Positions 25,000-34,736 of a DNA stretch of 64,000 nt are shown piece by piece. How positions within the stretch are numbered: the first letter of the stretch is position 1; every line of letters begins with the position of its first letter. The DNA lies in the NCBI GenBank assembly GCA_041859045.1, contig JBHELB010000010.1:62001-126000 (forward strand). The letters run 5' to 3'. Both the position numbers and the translations under genes were made by a program. The notes below the pieces were generated by a model that did no database searches, was not told the DNA's origin, and worked only from the letters and a program-made list of their open reading frames with translations. The stretch comes from JBHELB01 sp041859045. Its GTDB lineage: Bacteria; Hydrogenedentota; Hydrogenedentia; Hydrogenedentales; SLHB01.

Positions 25000-27512
25000 A
25001 AAACATCATCACTATCGTCCGGCGCGATTTGGCCGCCTATTTCACGTCGCCGGTGGGCTACATTTTCATGATCGTCTTCCTGCTCATTGGAGTGGGCTTG
25101 TACATCACGTCGTTTTTTACCTATCCCGTCGCGGATATGCGGAATTTCTTCTCCAACCTGCCCGTGCTGCTGTGCGTATTCGTACCCGCGGTGACGATGC
25201 GGGTATGGGCCGAGGAACGCAAGGAAAACACCTGGGAGATGCTGCTCACCTTCCCCATGAAGGCGTACGAGTTGGTCCTGGGCAAATTCTTCGCGACGCT
25301 GGTTTTCTACGCTGTGACGTTGGCCGGCACGGTGACTGTGCCCGCGATGCTGTTTGCCCTGGGCGATCCCGATAACGGCGCGGTGCTGAGCGGATACCTC
25401 GGCGCGTTGTTGCTGGGTGCGCTCTTCCTCGCGATAGGAATCTTTGTTTCTGGCCTGTGCAAAGACCAAATCGTCGCCTTTGTCGTGGCGTTTCTGGTGT
25501 GTTTCCTGGTCTTCCTGGTAGGCACGAACTTCATGGCCTCCTACCTCGACGGCCTGTTTGGCGAGGACAGTCTGCTCTCGAACCTGGGCACGTTGCTCTC
25601 GCAGTTGGTGGGATTGGTGGACCACTTCACGTCGTTCACCCGCGGCGTGATCGATGTCGCGGACGTCACCTACTTCCTCGCCTGGACGGCCCTGTTCCTG
25701 ATGCTCAACATCCTCTATATCGATGGCCGCAACCGGAAGGGCGCCAAGGCGGCCTTCAGCGGTGCGGTCGCCTTGAGCATCGGCATCGGCCTTGCCTTCA
25801 ACTGGATTATCATCGACCAGAGCTTTGGGCGCTTCGACTTGACCGAGGACAAGGTCTACACCGTGTCGCCCGCGTCGGCCTCGATTCTCAGCCGTTTGGA
25901 CAAGCCCGTGAAGGTAAACCTCTACATCACGCGCAAGGACAAAATGCCGACCGGAATGACCACGCTGGAGCAGGACGTACTGGACAAGCTGAATGAAATC
26001 CGCTTGGCGTCGAACGGCAAGATCGAGTACACCGCGATCTACCTTGACGTCGCCAATCTCGCCGATCCCATGAAGGAAATGGCGAAGAAGGAAGAAGAAA
26101 AAGACAAGGAGAAGAGCGTCGAGCAGCGCATGCTGGACAAGGGCATTCAGCCCTTCGCGGTGCGGGCCATCGGGCAGGACCAAGTGACCAGCAAGTACGT
26201 CTACTCGAGTCTGGGCGTGGCGTACAAAGACAAGGAAGAGGAAATCATCCCGCAGATCATGCCGGAGAACCTCCCTGAACTCGAGTACCGCCTCGTCAGC
26301 ACGGTCTTCAAGCTCACCCGCGAGAAGCAGCCGGTCGTGGCGTTGGTCGCCCCGAAAGACAGCATGTCGCCCGAAATGCGCGCGATGTATATGCAGATGG
26401 GCCAGATGCCTCCGGCCAACGATCCGTTCGATTACCTCGAAGAAGCGTTGCGCTTGGAGAAATACGACGTGCGCCGCGTTGAACTGACGAAGGAAAGCCC
26501 GCTGCCGGACGAATACGACACGCTTGTCGTGCTGTATCCCCGCGCACTTGACGATCGCCAGCGCTGGGAAATTTCTCGCGCGATCGCGTCGGGCAAACCG
26601 ACGTTCATCGGCGTGCAGAATTACCAGTGGAACTACCAGACCACGCGCAGCGGCTTGTCCGTTACCAAGCAGGAGCAGGAACCGAAGATCAATCCGCTGC
26701 TCGAGAAGTACGGTCTCGGCGTCAGCGAGGACGTGCTGCTGGACACGAACAAGATCGCGCTGAGCATGGGCGCGCGTTCGTTGGCCGATCTGCTCGCGGG
26801 GCCGCAGTCGGTGAACTTGCCGATCCAAATTCTCGTGAATGCCACGTCGATGGCGTCGGATGTGTCGATTACGAGCCGTCTCGCGAACATCCTCTATATG
26901 TGGGGTTCGCCGTTGACCATCGATGCCGACGCACTCAAGAGGCACAATCTCGAAAGCAAAGTGCTGATTCAGAGCTCCAAACAGGCATGGACGACCCCTG
27001 GTAGCGCCTCGGCGTCCGAACTGAACGCCGCGCTAGAGCGTGCCAGCGGCACGGAGCAGTTTCCGCTGATGGTGATGGTGACAGGGCAATTCCCGGATGC
27101 GTTTAAAGACCAGCCGCGTCCGGCTTGGGCGCCCGCCCGTCCGATGCCCGGGCAGCCGCCGATGCCGGAGACCGGCGAAGACAAGCCGGAAACGCCGCTG
27201 ACCCCTGCGCCCGGCAAGCTGATTCTGATCGGTTGCGCCGAAATGTTCAGCAAGAGTTTCTTGCAGGGCGGGAATCTGGACCTGTTCCTGAATAGTGTGG
27301 ACGCGATCACGTTGGGCGACGAGTTGGTTAACGTACGCGGCCAGAAGCCGGTGGACCGCACGATCTCGGCGACCGAGCACCAACGTTCCGTGTGGAAAGC
27401 GGTGAACTACGCGCTGGTTCCGGTAATTGTCGCGTTGACTGGCATCATCGTCACCGCGCTACGTCGTCGAGCCCGCAACGCGTACACCGTACGTTTCGCT
27501 GACCAGGACTAA
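24996..27512 (+). CDS. ABC-2 permease fused to GldG-like periplasmic domain
   Basis: An 838-residue fusion. Residues 1-250 are a six-span ABC-2 permease (GldF-like: SPVGYIFMIVFLLIGVGLY, RVWAEERKENTWEMLLTFP). A further span near residues 255-275 leads into a GldG/ABC_transp_aux domain (FDLTEDKVYTVSPASASIL; ISRAIASGKPTFIGVQNY), a Lys/Glu-rich insertion near 365-380, a Pro-rich loop near 705-735, and a final C-terminal membrane span. In Bacteroidetes GldF and GldG are separate; here they are one chain. GldAFG supports gliding, but in other phyla homologues have unknown export roles. Confidence 0.88.
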   Translation: MKNIITIVRRDLAAYFTSPVGYIFMIVFLLIGVGLYITSFFTYPVADMRNFFSNLPVLLCVFVPAVTMRVWAEERKENTWEMLLTFPMKAYELVLGKFFATLVFYAVTLAGTVTVPAMLFALGDPDNGAVLSGYLGALLLGALFLAIGIFVSGLCKDQIVAFVVAFLVCFLVFLVGTNFMASYLDGLFGEDSLLSNLGTLLSQLVGLVDHFTSFTRGVIDVADVTYFLAWTALFLMLNILYIDGRNRKGAKAAFSGAVALSIGIGLAFNWIIIDQSFGRFDLTEDKVYTVSPASASILSRLDKPVKVNLYITRKDKMPTGMTTLEQDVLDKLNEIRLASNGKIEYTAIYLDVANLADPMKEMAKKEEEKDKEKSVEQRMLDKGIQPFAVRAIGQDQVTSKYVYSSLGVAYKDKEEEIIPQIMPENLPELEYRLVSTVFKLTREKQPVVALVAPKDSMSPEMRAMYMQMGQMPPANDPFDYLEEALRLEKYDVRRVELTKESPLPDEYDTLVVLYPRALDDRQRWEISRAIASGKPTFIGVQNYQWNYQTTRSGLSVTKQEQEPKINPLLEKYGLGVSEDVLLDTNKIALSMGARSLADLLAGPQSVNLPIQILVNATSMASDVSITSRLANILYMWGSPLTIDADALKRHNLESKVLIQSSKQAWTTPGSASASELNAALERASGTEQFPLMVMVTGQFPDAFKDQPRPAWAPARPMPGQPPMPETGEDKPETPLTPAPGKLILIGCAEMFSKSFLQGGNLDLFLNSVDAITLGDELVNVRGQKPVDRTISATEHQRSVWKAVNYALVPVIVALTGIIVTALRRRARNAYTVRFADQD

Positions 27513-27545
27513 CCCGCCAGAGAGCGGCGGTAGGAGAATGAGTGC

Positions 27546-29471
27546 ATGAAAAGCAAAAGCGTGATCATCCTCGCGGTGGTGTTGGCGGCGCTGGTCGCCT
27601 TTATCGCCGTCAAGAAACGCAGCGAGAAGCCCGTGAGCATCGTCGAACAGGCCAAACTCGCCCGCCTGTTGCCGGAAGGCCTTTCCACCGGTGACATTGG
27701 CAAGCTCGAATTGTACCGTGGCGAAGCGCCCGACAAGAAGGTTGTGTTGTCCAGGGAAGGCGATGTGTGGACTGTGCCGTCGCAGTACAATGCGGCCGGC
27801 GACGCGAAGACCATCGACGAGTACCTCGGAAAACTCACCGCACTGCAGGGCGAGCCGCGCACGGCCGACGTGGCAGAGGCGGATCTCGAAACGTATGAGC
27901 TGTCCGACGCCAAGGCCTTCCACGTGGTCGGCTACAAGTCGGGTGTCGCCGAACCCGCGTTCCATGTTCTGGTCGGGAAATCGCCGCGCTACCAGCAGGT
28001 TTTCATGCGCCGGGCCGACGGTAAGGACGTGTACGTGAGCGACGTCGATTTTCGCCAAGAGGCTGGTGTTTCGCCTGTGGCGACGCCGATGTCGACGTCG
28101 GGCTCCGGAGATCAGGCCGCGATGCATTGGGTGAAAAAAGAGGTCATCAGCGTCGCTAAGGACGAAATCACCAAGGTCGAGCTTTCCACGCCCGACAAGA
28201 AACTGGTGTTCGAGCGCCACGAGAAGCCCGCGGCGGCGCCTGCGGAATCGAGCGCGGGGCCCGAGGGAACTGCGGGCAAGGCGCCGGAGTTCGAGTGGAA
28301 ACTCACTCAAGGCGGGCCGGCCTCCGCGGCAGGAACGTTCAAAAAGGCGGGGCTCGAAAATCTTCTGAGCGCGTTCGGCCCGCTTAATGCCACAAACGTC
28401 GTGGACCCCTCCAAGACGGCCGAGTACGGCTTGACGCCGCCCGCATTTACATGCGCGCTCACCGTGAACGGCCAGGAAAAGCCGATCGTCATCGAGGGCG
28501 GCCGTCCTGACCTCAAAGCCGATGGGTACGTGCGCGTGGCGGGCTCCAAGGGGGAGTTCGTGTACTCCGTCGCAGCGATCACGTTTGATCGCCTCTTCCC
28601 GCGCGGCAACACCCTATTCGACCTGCCGTCCATTGCGGTCGATCAGAACCAAGTAAGTCGCATCGAGCTCACGCAGCCCGAGGGCAACCTCGTGGCCACG
28701 CGCAAAGACGGCGAATGGACGCTCGAACAACCGGCCGCGAGTCTGCCCGTGCAGAGCACGACGCTGGATTCGATTGCGCGTACGCTCGCCGCATGGCGCG
28801 CCGCCGATTATGCCTATTCCGAAGCCGCCACGGGCTTGGACGCCGCTGCGCGCGTCGCGAAGTTCACCGACGCCTCCGGGAAGACACACACACTGCGCGT
28901 GGGCAATGCCGCGGCGGGCTTCGACGGCTACTATGCGCGAATCGACGACAATCCGCAGCCGCTGGCGATGAGCCGGACCGATTACGATTCGGTCTTTGTC
29001 GCGCCGAAGTTCGCCTATCAGCTCGATCTGCTCGAACTCATCGCCGAGAATATCGAGAAGGTAGCGCTGGATCGCCCCGAGGGAGCCGTTACGCTCGCGC
29101 GCAATGGCGAGGACTGGACGCTGACCGTTAATGGTAACCCGGAGCCGGTCGACAAGGCGGCCGCCGAGGCCTGGATCAACGCGCTCGCGGCGCTCCAAGC
29201 CAACGACATCGTGTTCGGCAAGAAGGCGCTGGACGGTGCTCCGACAGCGACGATGACCATTGGGCTGAAGGACAAGCAGCAGCACGTCATCCGCTTTGGC
29301 GCGCGCAGCGACAAGGGCCAGCCCATTCTTGTGGATGGCAAGTCCGATGTCCTGCTGCTTTCTGTGCCGGACTCCGTGGCGGTGCTTCCGCCTGCGGATT
29401 CGCTCAAGAAGAAAGAGGCGGCGGTTCCCGAGGCTACGGACGCGCCAGCGGCGACCCCGGCGGGCTCGTAG
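27546..29471 (+). CDS. DUF4340 domain-containing protein
   Basis: A 641-residue protein with one N-terminal membrane anchor (residues 5-22) and a long periplasmic part with repeating DUF4340 units, e.g. KLELYRGEAPDKKVVLSREG, ISRIELTQPEGNL-like and IEKVALDRPEGAVTLARNG segments at about residues 52, 365 and 505. The tail is Ala/Pro-rich. DUF4340 proteins regularly follow Gld-like ABC-2 transporters, as here (33 bases after the permease fusion). A periplasmic partner of that transporter is the sensible role. A strong terminator follows at 29501. Confidence 0.88.
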   Translation: MKSKSVIILAVVLAALVAFIAVKKRSEKPVSIVEQAKLARLLPEGLSTGDIGKLELYRGEAPDKKVVLSREGDVWTVPSQYNAAGDAKTIDEYLGKLTALQGEPRTADVAEADLETYELSDAKAFHVVGYKSGVAEPAFHVLVGKSPRYQQVFMRRADGKDVYVSDVDFRQEAGVSPVATPMSTSGSGDQAAMHWVKKEVISVAKDEITKVELSTPDKKLVFERHEKPAAAPAESSAGPEGTAGKAPEFEWKLTQGGPASAAGTFKKAGLENLLSAFGPLNATNVVDPSKTAEYGLTPPAFTCALTVNGQEKPIVIEGGRPDLKADGYVRVAGSKGEFVYSVAAITFDRLFPRGNTLFDLPSIAVDQNQVSRIELTQPEGNLVATRKDGEWTLEQPAASLPVQSTTLDSIARTLAAWRAADYAYSEAATGLDAAARVAKFTDASGKTHTLRVGNAAAGFDGYYARIDDNPQPLAMSRTDYDSVFVAPKFAYQLDLLELIAENIEKVALDRPEGAVTLARNGEDWTLTVNGNPEPVDKAAAEAWINALAALQANDIVFGKKALDGAPTATMTIGLKDKQQHVIRFGARSDKGQPILVDGKSDVLLLSVPDSVAVLPPADSLKKKEAAVPEATDAPAATPAGS

Positions 29472-29500
29472 GCAAGACCCTCTGTCAGCCAGCATCTCGC

Positions 29501-29540
29501 GAAGGCCTTCCCTTAGGGGAGGGCCTTCTTTCTTTAATTT
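29501..29540 (+). terminator. Intrinsic terminator after the DUF4340 gene
   Basis: The 12-base arms GAAGGCCTTCCC (29501-29512) and GGGAGGGCCTTC (29517-29528) pair around a TTAG loop and are followed by TTTCTTTAATTT. Confidence 0.9.
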
Positions 29541-29597
29541 GACGGATGTAACTCTAGTTTTTGCAATGAATTAACCGAGAAATCCCTGTGTCGCAAC

Positions 29598-29627
29598 TTG
29601 ACAGGACTACTGGTTTTAATGGATAAT
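29598..29627 (+). promoter_or_regulatory. Strong sigma-70-like promoter
   Basis: TTGACA (29598-29603), 18-base spacer, GATAAT (29622-29627), 45 bases before the ATG at 29673. One mismatch from consensus overall, so the Pro/Ala-rich gene is probably well transcribed. Confidence 0.7.
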
Positions 29628-29672
29628 CTTACTGAGCGGAGCAATTACGCAAAGCGAAGAAGGACGTAATGC

Positions 29673-30227
29673 ATGGCGATTTCGCTTGCACAGAATGTTG
29701 TGCCAGTGAACGCCCAGGCGTATCGGCCGGGGGGCGTGGTGCCGCGCCGCATCTCGAAGCCCGCCACGTCTCCCGTGCCCGAGTCGCAATCGCTCTCCAA
29801 TACTACGACTTCCAACGACCGCCCTCAACCGCCGAAGGCCGGGTTTGGCGAGGGAACCATCTCGGCCCCGATGGCCGCCATGCGCACGCTCGATACAAAC
29901 TTGGAGCAAGCGCGCGCCGTCGTTCCCACGCTCGCCGAAATCCGCAAGCAGGCCCAGGAGAAAGCGGCGGAAACCATCCGTGCCCTTCAGGCACGCAGGG
30001 AAAAGGCGGCGGCCCAACCCCCTCCCACCGTCGAACAGGTGGATATTCCCGTGGTTCGGAAGGAGCCGGAAACGACTGTTGCGCCCAAGGAAACAGCCCC
30101 TTCACCGGTGCCGCGCGAGGCGGCTCCGGCGCAGATGCAGTATACCTCTGGACCACGTGGGGACGAACCGGCGGATCGTTTTTCGCCGCCCGCGCAGACC
30201 GGACTGGTCTTGGATCTGCTGGGGTAG
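29673..30227 (+). CDS. Uncharacterised Pro/Ala/Glu-rich protein
   Basis: A 184-residue protein of no family I recognise. It has no signal peptide or membrane span. Residues about 75-115 form a charged, probably coiled helix (LEQARAVVPTLAEIRKQAQ), flanked by Pro/Thr/Ser-rich disordered stretches; the protein ends TGLVLDLLG. This frame is chosen over the overlapping +1 frame at 29669 because its composition is protein-like and it follows AAGGA and a near-consensus promoter. The terminal hydrophobic motif and disordered body suggest a docking protein, but that is speculative. Confidence 0.6.
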   Translation: MAISLAQNVVPVNAQAYRPGGVVPRRISKPATSPVPESQSLSNTTTSNDRPQPPKAGFGEGTISAPMAAMRTLDTNLEQARAVVPTLAEIRKQAQEKAAETIRALQARREKAAAQPPPTVEQVDIPVVRKEPETTVAPKETAPSPVPREAAPAQMQYTSGPRGDEPADRFSPPAQTGLVLDLLG

Positions 30228-30408
30228 CGCGTCGTTTCGACCCTGAGCCTCCCTCCTCTTTATTTGTTCCCTTCTCTTGTGCTTCTTAAATCATTTATTT
30301 TGAATGTGTTACGGCACTTTCTTTTCCTTTCCAAGAAATCTATTGACATGGTGGGGCAAATCGTGTTTTCATTAGTATAGCGCAATTGTGTCAATAGAGG
30401 AGACTCCC

Positions 30409-33400
30409 ATGTTCAGGATTATGCTGGCGGTCTTTCTTACCGCCACGTCAGTGGTCAGTACCGCCTCTGCGGCCGTGGTCTATGTCAACAAGAACACCGC
30501 CGCGCCCCCCGAGGGCCAGACCGGCGCAAGTTGGGCGACCGCGTGGAGTTCGCTGCAGGACGGTATCAATACGGCGGCATTCAGCAGCGCTGAAGTGTGG
30601 GTGGCTCAGGGTGTCTACGATGAAACTCGGGCCGACGCCGACGGCTCCCTCGTGCTCAAGGCGGGCGTAAAGCTCTATGGCGGATTCAACGGAACAGAGA
30701 CGGCGCGCAGTCAACGCAATTCAGCCGCAAACGAGACGGTAATCGATGGCGCGACCGCCCGGGCGGGGCAAGCGGCCTATCATGTCCTCAAGGCCTCGTC
30801 TATCGTCGTGGGCACCATTGTTGATGGCTTCACGATTCGCGGCGGCGCTGCGACCAATCCGGACTTTACAGATAAGTTGGTGGGTGGAGGGCTCTATGCC
30901 AACGCCGTGGGTGGTCTTCTCGTCTCGAACTGCCTTTTTGAGGGCAATATCGCGGCTCGCGGCGGCGCGGTCTACACTCAGGTGGGGATTGCGGGGGCGC
31001 TTCGATTCGAGGACTGCACGTTCGATAGCAACCGCGCCGATTTCACCGGCGAAGACATCCTGAATGGCGGTGGTGCGGTTTACGTCTTTGGCGGTGGACC
31101 CGTCTTCGACCGGTGTCTATTCAAAAACAACGACGGCGGAATGCGCGGCGGGGCGGTGTGCCTGGAGAGCACTACGTCAACGAGATTCGCGAGCTGCATT
31201 TTCCAGGGGAATTGGGTGGATATCGCGGATGCGTTGGTGTCGCCTCGCGGTGGAGCGATCTATGCATGGACGAGCAGCGATCTAGCGGTGTTGAACTGCA
31301 CGTTCTATCAGAATTCCGCACCGAACGGCAGCGCGATCATGATAGATGCCGGGACGGACGGGGAACTAGGGAATTCGATCCTGTGGGGGAACACCGGGTC
31401 GGAACAGGTCTCCGGCAGCGGACTGACGATTGACTACTGCGACATTGAGGATCAGACGCCCTCGGGAACGAATATTCAGGCCGATCCTTTGTTCGCCGAT
31501 GCGGCGGCGGGGGACTTTCACATTGGCCCGTCGTCTCCCTGCTGGGATGCGGGAACAGCAGGTTTCGGCGTCACGACGGATTTCGACGGCGTCCAACGGC
31601 CGATGAACCTAACCACCGATATCGGCGCGTTTGAAGTGCGCATTGTATTCGCGAAAAAGGGTGCCCTCGGCCCGGCGCATGATGGACAAACATGGACCAC
31701 GGCTTACACCTCGCTGCAAGACGCGCTGAACGCAGCCGAGGCCGCAGGCGGCGCGGATGTCTACGTGGCGGCGGGTACGTACAACGAATCGCGCCCCGAC
31801 GCCTCCGGTGCGTTGGTGTTGAAATCGGGCGTCGCACTGTATGGCGGCTTTGACGGGGTAGGCGTCGACGTTCTGGCGCGCGATCCCTCGGCGAACCCGA
31901 CGATCATCGACGGCGCGACAGCGCGCGCCGGGGCGGCGGCATACCATGTGGCTATTGGCGCGTCGGATGCGGTTCTGGATGGATTCACGCTGCGCAACGG
32001 GACCGCCTTAGGAACCGGCGTGAACGCGTTTGGCGGCGGTCTGCTCAATCAGAATCTCACGGGAATGCAAGTCAACAACTGCCGCTTTGAAAATAACGTG
32101 GCCACGCGCGGCGGCGGTGCGTACAGCTACCTGTCCGGCGTCGAATATAGCAACTGCACGTTCACGGCAAACGCGGCAACGCCGTATGAAGGCGGCGCGG
32201 CGTATACCGACGGCGGCACGAGCGTGTTCACGGCATGCACATTCACCGGCAACACCGCGGCAAAGGGCGGCGCGCTTTACAACAGCAACGTCAACGGCAC
32301 TTTCTCGCAGTGCGTTTTTGACGGCAACACAGCGGGGAACCGCGAGGGCGGCGCGGTGTACAACCGTTACGGCACGCCGAGTTTCGCTCGCTGTGCGTTT
32401 ACAGACAACAATGGCAGTACCTATGGCGGCGGCGTGTACAACTCCGAAGTCACGAATGCCTCGTTCGTCAACTGCATATTTCGAGGGAACCAGGCGATGA
32501 TGCCGTCCGGTAGCCTCAATCCGGTCGGAGGCGGTCTGTGCAACGACAACACCACTTCCGCAGCCGTGGTGAACTGCACGTTCTACGGCAATTCGGCTTC
32601 TGACGGCGGCGCGTTGGTTAATCTCAACGGCTCCAGCTCGGCCGTCACCAACACCATCGCGTGGGGAAATCCCTCCGCATTTCAGGTGACGGGAAGCGGC
32701 CTCACGTTAGCGTATTCGAATATTGAGGACCTTGCGCCCGAAGGCAGCAACATTCAAGCGGATCCCTTCTTCACAGATGCGGACAATGGCGATCTGCACT
32801 TGCAGAGCGATTCGCCCTGCCGCGATGCGGGTACGGAGGTCGGTGCGCCAGACGACGACTATGACGGTCGCGAGCGCCCCATCGGGAGCGCCACCGACAT
32901 GGGCGCATATGAAACGTTGATCTTGTATGTGCGTCCGGATGCCGTCGCGGGGACGCCCGATGGACTGAGTTGGGCCACGGCGTACACCTCGTTGCAGGAT
33001 GCGGTTGATGAAGCCGCGCGGCGCGGCGGCGCGGAGATCTGGGTTGCGCAAGGAACCTATGGCGAACTCCGGGACAACTTAAGCGGCGCGCTGATGCTGT
33101 CCTCAGGCGTGCGGCTGTATGGCGGTTTTGCCGTGAACGACACCCAGATGAGCCAGCGCGATTGGGTCACGCGTCCCACGACGATCAGCGGGGACACCGC
33201 ACGTGCGGGGAGCAAGGCGTATCACACCGTCATCGCGGCCAGCAACACACGCCTCGACGGATTCTGGATTACCGGTGGCGATGCCACGGGCGATGCGGTT
33301 ATTCCCAGAGGCGGCGGGTTCTTGGCCAAGTCTGTCTCGGATGTCTACGTTGAAAACTGCCATTTCTCGGGGTTGAAAGCCTCTATGGGCGGCGCGGTCT

Positions 33401-34674
33401 ACATGGAGGACGCGACCGGCGCGCTCACGGCGTGTACGCTCGAGAATAGTCAGGCTATGGATGCGCCCGGCGGCGGACTCGCGCTCGTGAGTTCGTCGAT
33501 CACGGTATCGCGTTGCCGCATTGCGGACAATCAGGCGTGGACAAAGGGCGGCGGCGTCTACACAAGCCAAGCGCCGAATTCGGTGTTTGAGAATTGTCTT
33601 TTCTACGGCAACGTTGTTTCGGGCGGGGCTAAGCTGATACCGGCGCTTTCCATCGGCGGCGGCCTGTGCAACAACACGGGGTCCACCCAGGTTGCGGTCC
33701 GTTATTGTACCTTCTACAACAATTCCGCGGGGTCCGGCGGGGCGATTGCGAACGAGAGCGGCGCTTCTATTGCGGTGTCGAACTCGATTGTCTGGAACAA
33801 TCCTTCCACCAATCCTATCGCGGGTTTCACGATCACCGTCGAGAACAGCGACGTAGAGGGCGGGTTTACCGGTACCTCGAACCTTAACCTCGATCCGAAG
33901 TTCGTTTCCGCGTCCGCGGCCAACTTCCTATTGGCCGAAGGCTCGCCCTGTTTGGACATAGGGTCTGGGCCAACTCCGGACACCGACTTGCGCGGCATCG
34001 CCCGGCCTCAAGGAAACGCTCCGGATATCGGGGCATACGAGAGCCGCACGTTTACCCTGAGCATGCAGATGATTGGCGCAGGCGAGATCACGCCCGCCGC
34101 GGGGGCCCACTCCTACTACGAGGGAACGCTTGTTCCGGTGACCGCCGTTCCCGCGCAATACTGGAGCTTCTCGTCTTGGGGCGGCGGCGCGTCGCCTGCG
34201 GACAGCGCCAGCGCGAGCGTCCAGATGGTGAGCGACCTGACGGTGACCGCGCTGTTCACCTTGCCACGCGGCAGCATTCGCGTGACCTTCCTCCCGCCCG
34301 AGGCCGTGGCGGACGGCGTGCAGTGGCGCATTGATTCAGGTCCTTGGATCAATAGCGGCGTAACGTACACCAACGTCCCGTACGGTGTGCACACCCTGTC
34401 TTTCAACACCGGGACTGAATGGGCGCCGTTGTCATCAGAGGAGATCGTGCTCGACGTGAGCGGCCCGCTCGAGCTTACGCGCACCCTGGAGCCCGCGAAC
34501 ACAGTGGATGTGAACCGTGATGGCTCCGTGAACGTGAAAGACGTGCAGGAACTCATCAACGTGATTTTGCAGTTGTGGCAGGCGCAACCGCGCGACGATG
34601 TAAACCACGACGGGAAGGTGAACGTCCTGGACGTTCAATTGGTCATCAACGCCCTGCTGCAGCTTTCACGCTAA
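30409..34674 (+). CDS. Giant secreted beta-helix protein with InlB-type repeat and dockerin
   Basis: A 1,421-residue exported protein; ATG 30409 follows GAGGAG (30397-30402) and a signal peptide ends TASA near residue 22. Three homologous right-handed beta-helix modules begin near residues 23, 412 and 838 with a Y-V-x...SW-T-A-(W/Y)-(S/T)-SLQD signature and each closes with D-(I/M)-GA-(F/Y)-E. Short units of the type NCTFYGNSA...GGA fill the helices. Then come a divergent InlB B-repeat-like domain (ending DLTVTALFT), a small beta domain, and a C-terminal dockerin type I pair (DVNRDGSVNVKDVQ and DVNHDGKVNVLDVQ). It is probably a cell-surface or released polysaccharide-binding or lyase-like protein. 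Confidence 0.88.
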   Translation: MFRIMLAVFLTATSVVSTASAAVVYVNKNTAAPPEGQTGASWATAWSSLQDGINTAAFSSAEVWVAQGVYDETRADADGSLVLKAGVKLYGGFNGTETARSQRNSAANETVIDGATARAGQAAYHVLKASSIVVGTIVDGFTIRGGAATNPDFTDKLVGGGLYANAVGGLLVSNCLFEGNIAARGGAVYTQVGIAGALRFEDCTFDSNRADFTGEDILNGGGAVYVFGGGPVFDRCLFKNNDGGMRGGAVCLESTTSTRFASCIFQGNWVDIADALVSPRGGAIYAWTSSDLAVLNCTFYQNSAPNGSAIMIDAGTDGELGNSILWGNTGSEQVSGSGLTIDYCDIEDQTPSGTNIQADPLFADAAAGDFHIGPSSPCWDAGTAGFGVTTDFDGVQRPMNLTTDIGAFEVRIVFAKKGALGPAHDGQTWTTAYTSLQDALNAAEAAGGADVYVAAGTYNESRPDASGALVLKSGVALYGGFDGVGVDVLARDPSANPTIIDGATARAGAAAYHVAIGASDAVLDGFTLRNGTALGTGVNAFGGGLLNQNLTGMQVNNCRFENNVATRGGGAYSYLSGVEYSNCTFTANAATPYEGGAAYTDGGTSVFTACTFTGNTAAKGGALYNSNVNGTFSQCVFDGNTAGNREGGAVYNRYGTPSFARCAFTDNNGSTYGGGVYNSEVTNASFVNCIFRGNQAMMPSGSLNPVGGGLCNDNTTSAAVVNCTFYGNSASDGGALVNLNGSSSAVTNTIAWGNPSAFQVTGSGLTLAYSNIEDLAPEGSNIQADPFFTDADNGDLHLQSDSPCRDAGTEVGAPDDDYDGRERPIGSATDMGAYETLILYVRPDAVAGTPDGLSWATAYTSLQDAVDEAARRGGAEIWVAQGTYGELRDNLSGALMLSSGVRLYGGFAVNDTQMSQRDWVTRPTTISGDTARAGSKAYHTVIAASNTRLDGFWITGGDATGDAVIPRGGGFLAKSVSDVYVENCHFSGLKASMGGAVYMEDATGALTACTLENSQAMDAPGGGLALVSSSITVSRCRIADNQAWTKGGGVYTSQAPNSVFENCLFYGNVVSGGAKLIPALSIGGGLCNNTGSTQVAVRYCTFYNNSAGSGGAIANESGASIAVSNSIVWNNPSTNPIAGFTITVENSDVEGGFTGTSNLNLDPKFVSASAANFLLAEGSPCLDIGSGPTPDTDLRGIARPQGNAPDIGAYESRTFTLSMQMIGAGEITPAAGAHSYYEGTLVPVTAVPAQYWSFSSWGGGASPADSASASVQMVSDLTVTALFTLPRGSIRVTFLPPEAVADGVQWRIDSGPWINSGVTYTNVPYGVHTLSFNTGTEWAPLSSEEIVLDVSGPLELTRTLEPANTVDVNRDGSVNVKDVQELINVILQLWQAQPRDDVNHDGKVNVLDVQLVINALLQLSR

Positions 34675-34690
34675 GTAAAGGGCGCTGAAA

Positions 34691-34733
34691 CACGTCCCGC
34701 CCTGGGACTGCGCCATTCCCGGGGCGGGACGTG
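34691..34733. terminator. Strong hairpin between convergent genes
   Basis: Arms 34691-34707 and 34717-34733 pair over 16 bases with one mismatch (core CACGTCCCGCCC / GGGCGGGACGTG). It lies between the ends of the beta-helix gene and queF. No clear T-run on either strand, so it may block both transcripts by structure. Confidence 0.65.
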
Positions 34734-34736
34734 CCG

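Noticed and set aside
24873..26945. 690-codon open frame on the minus strand
   Set aside because: It is antisense to the GldF-GldG fusion, has Arg/His/Gln-rich composition typical of a GC-rich shadow frame, and no ribosome site.
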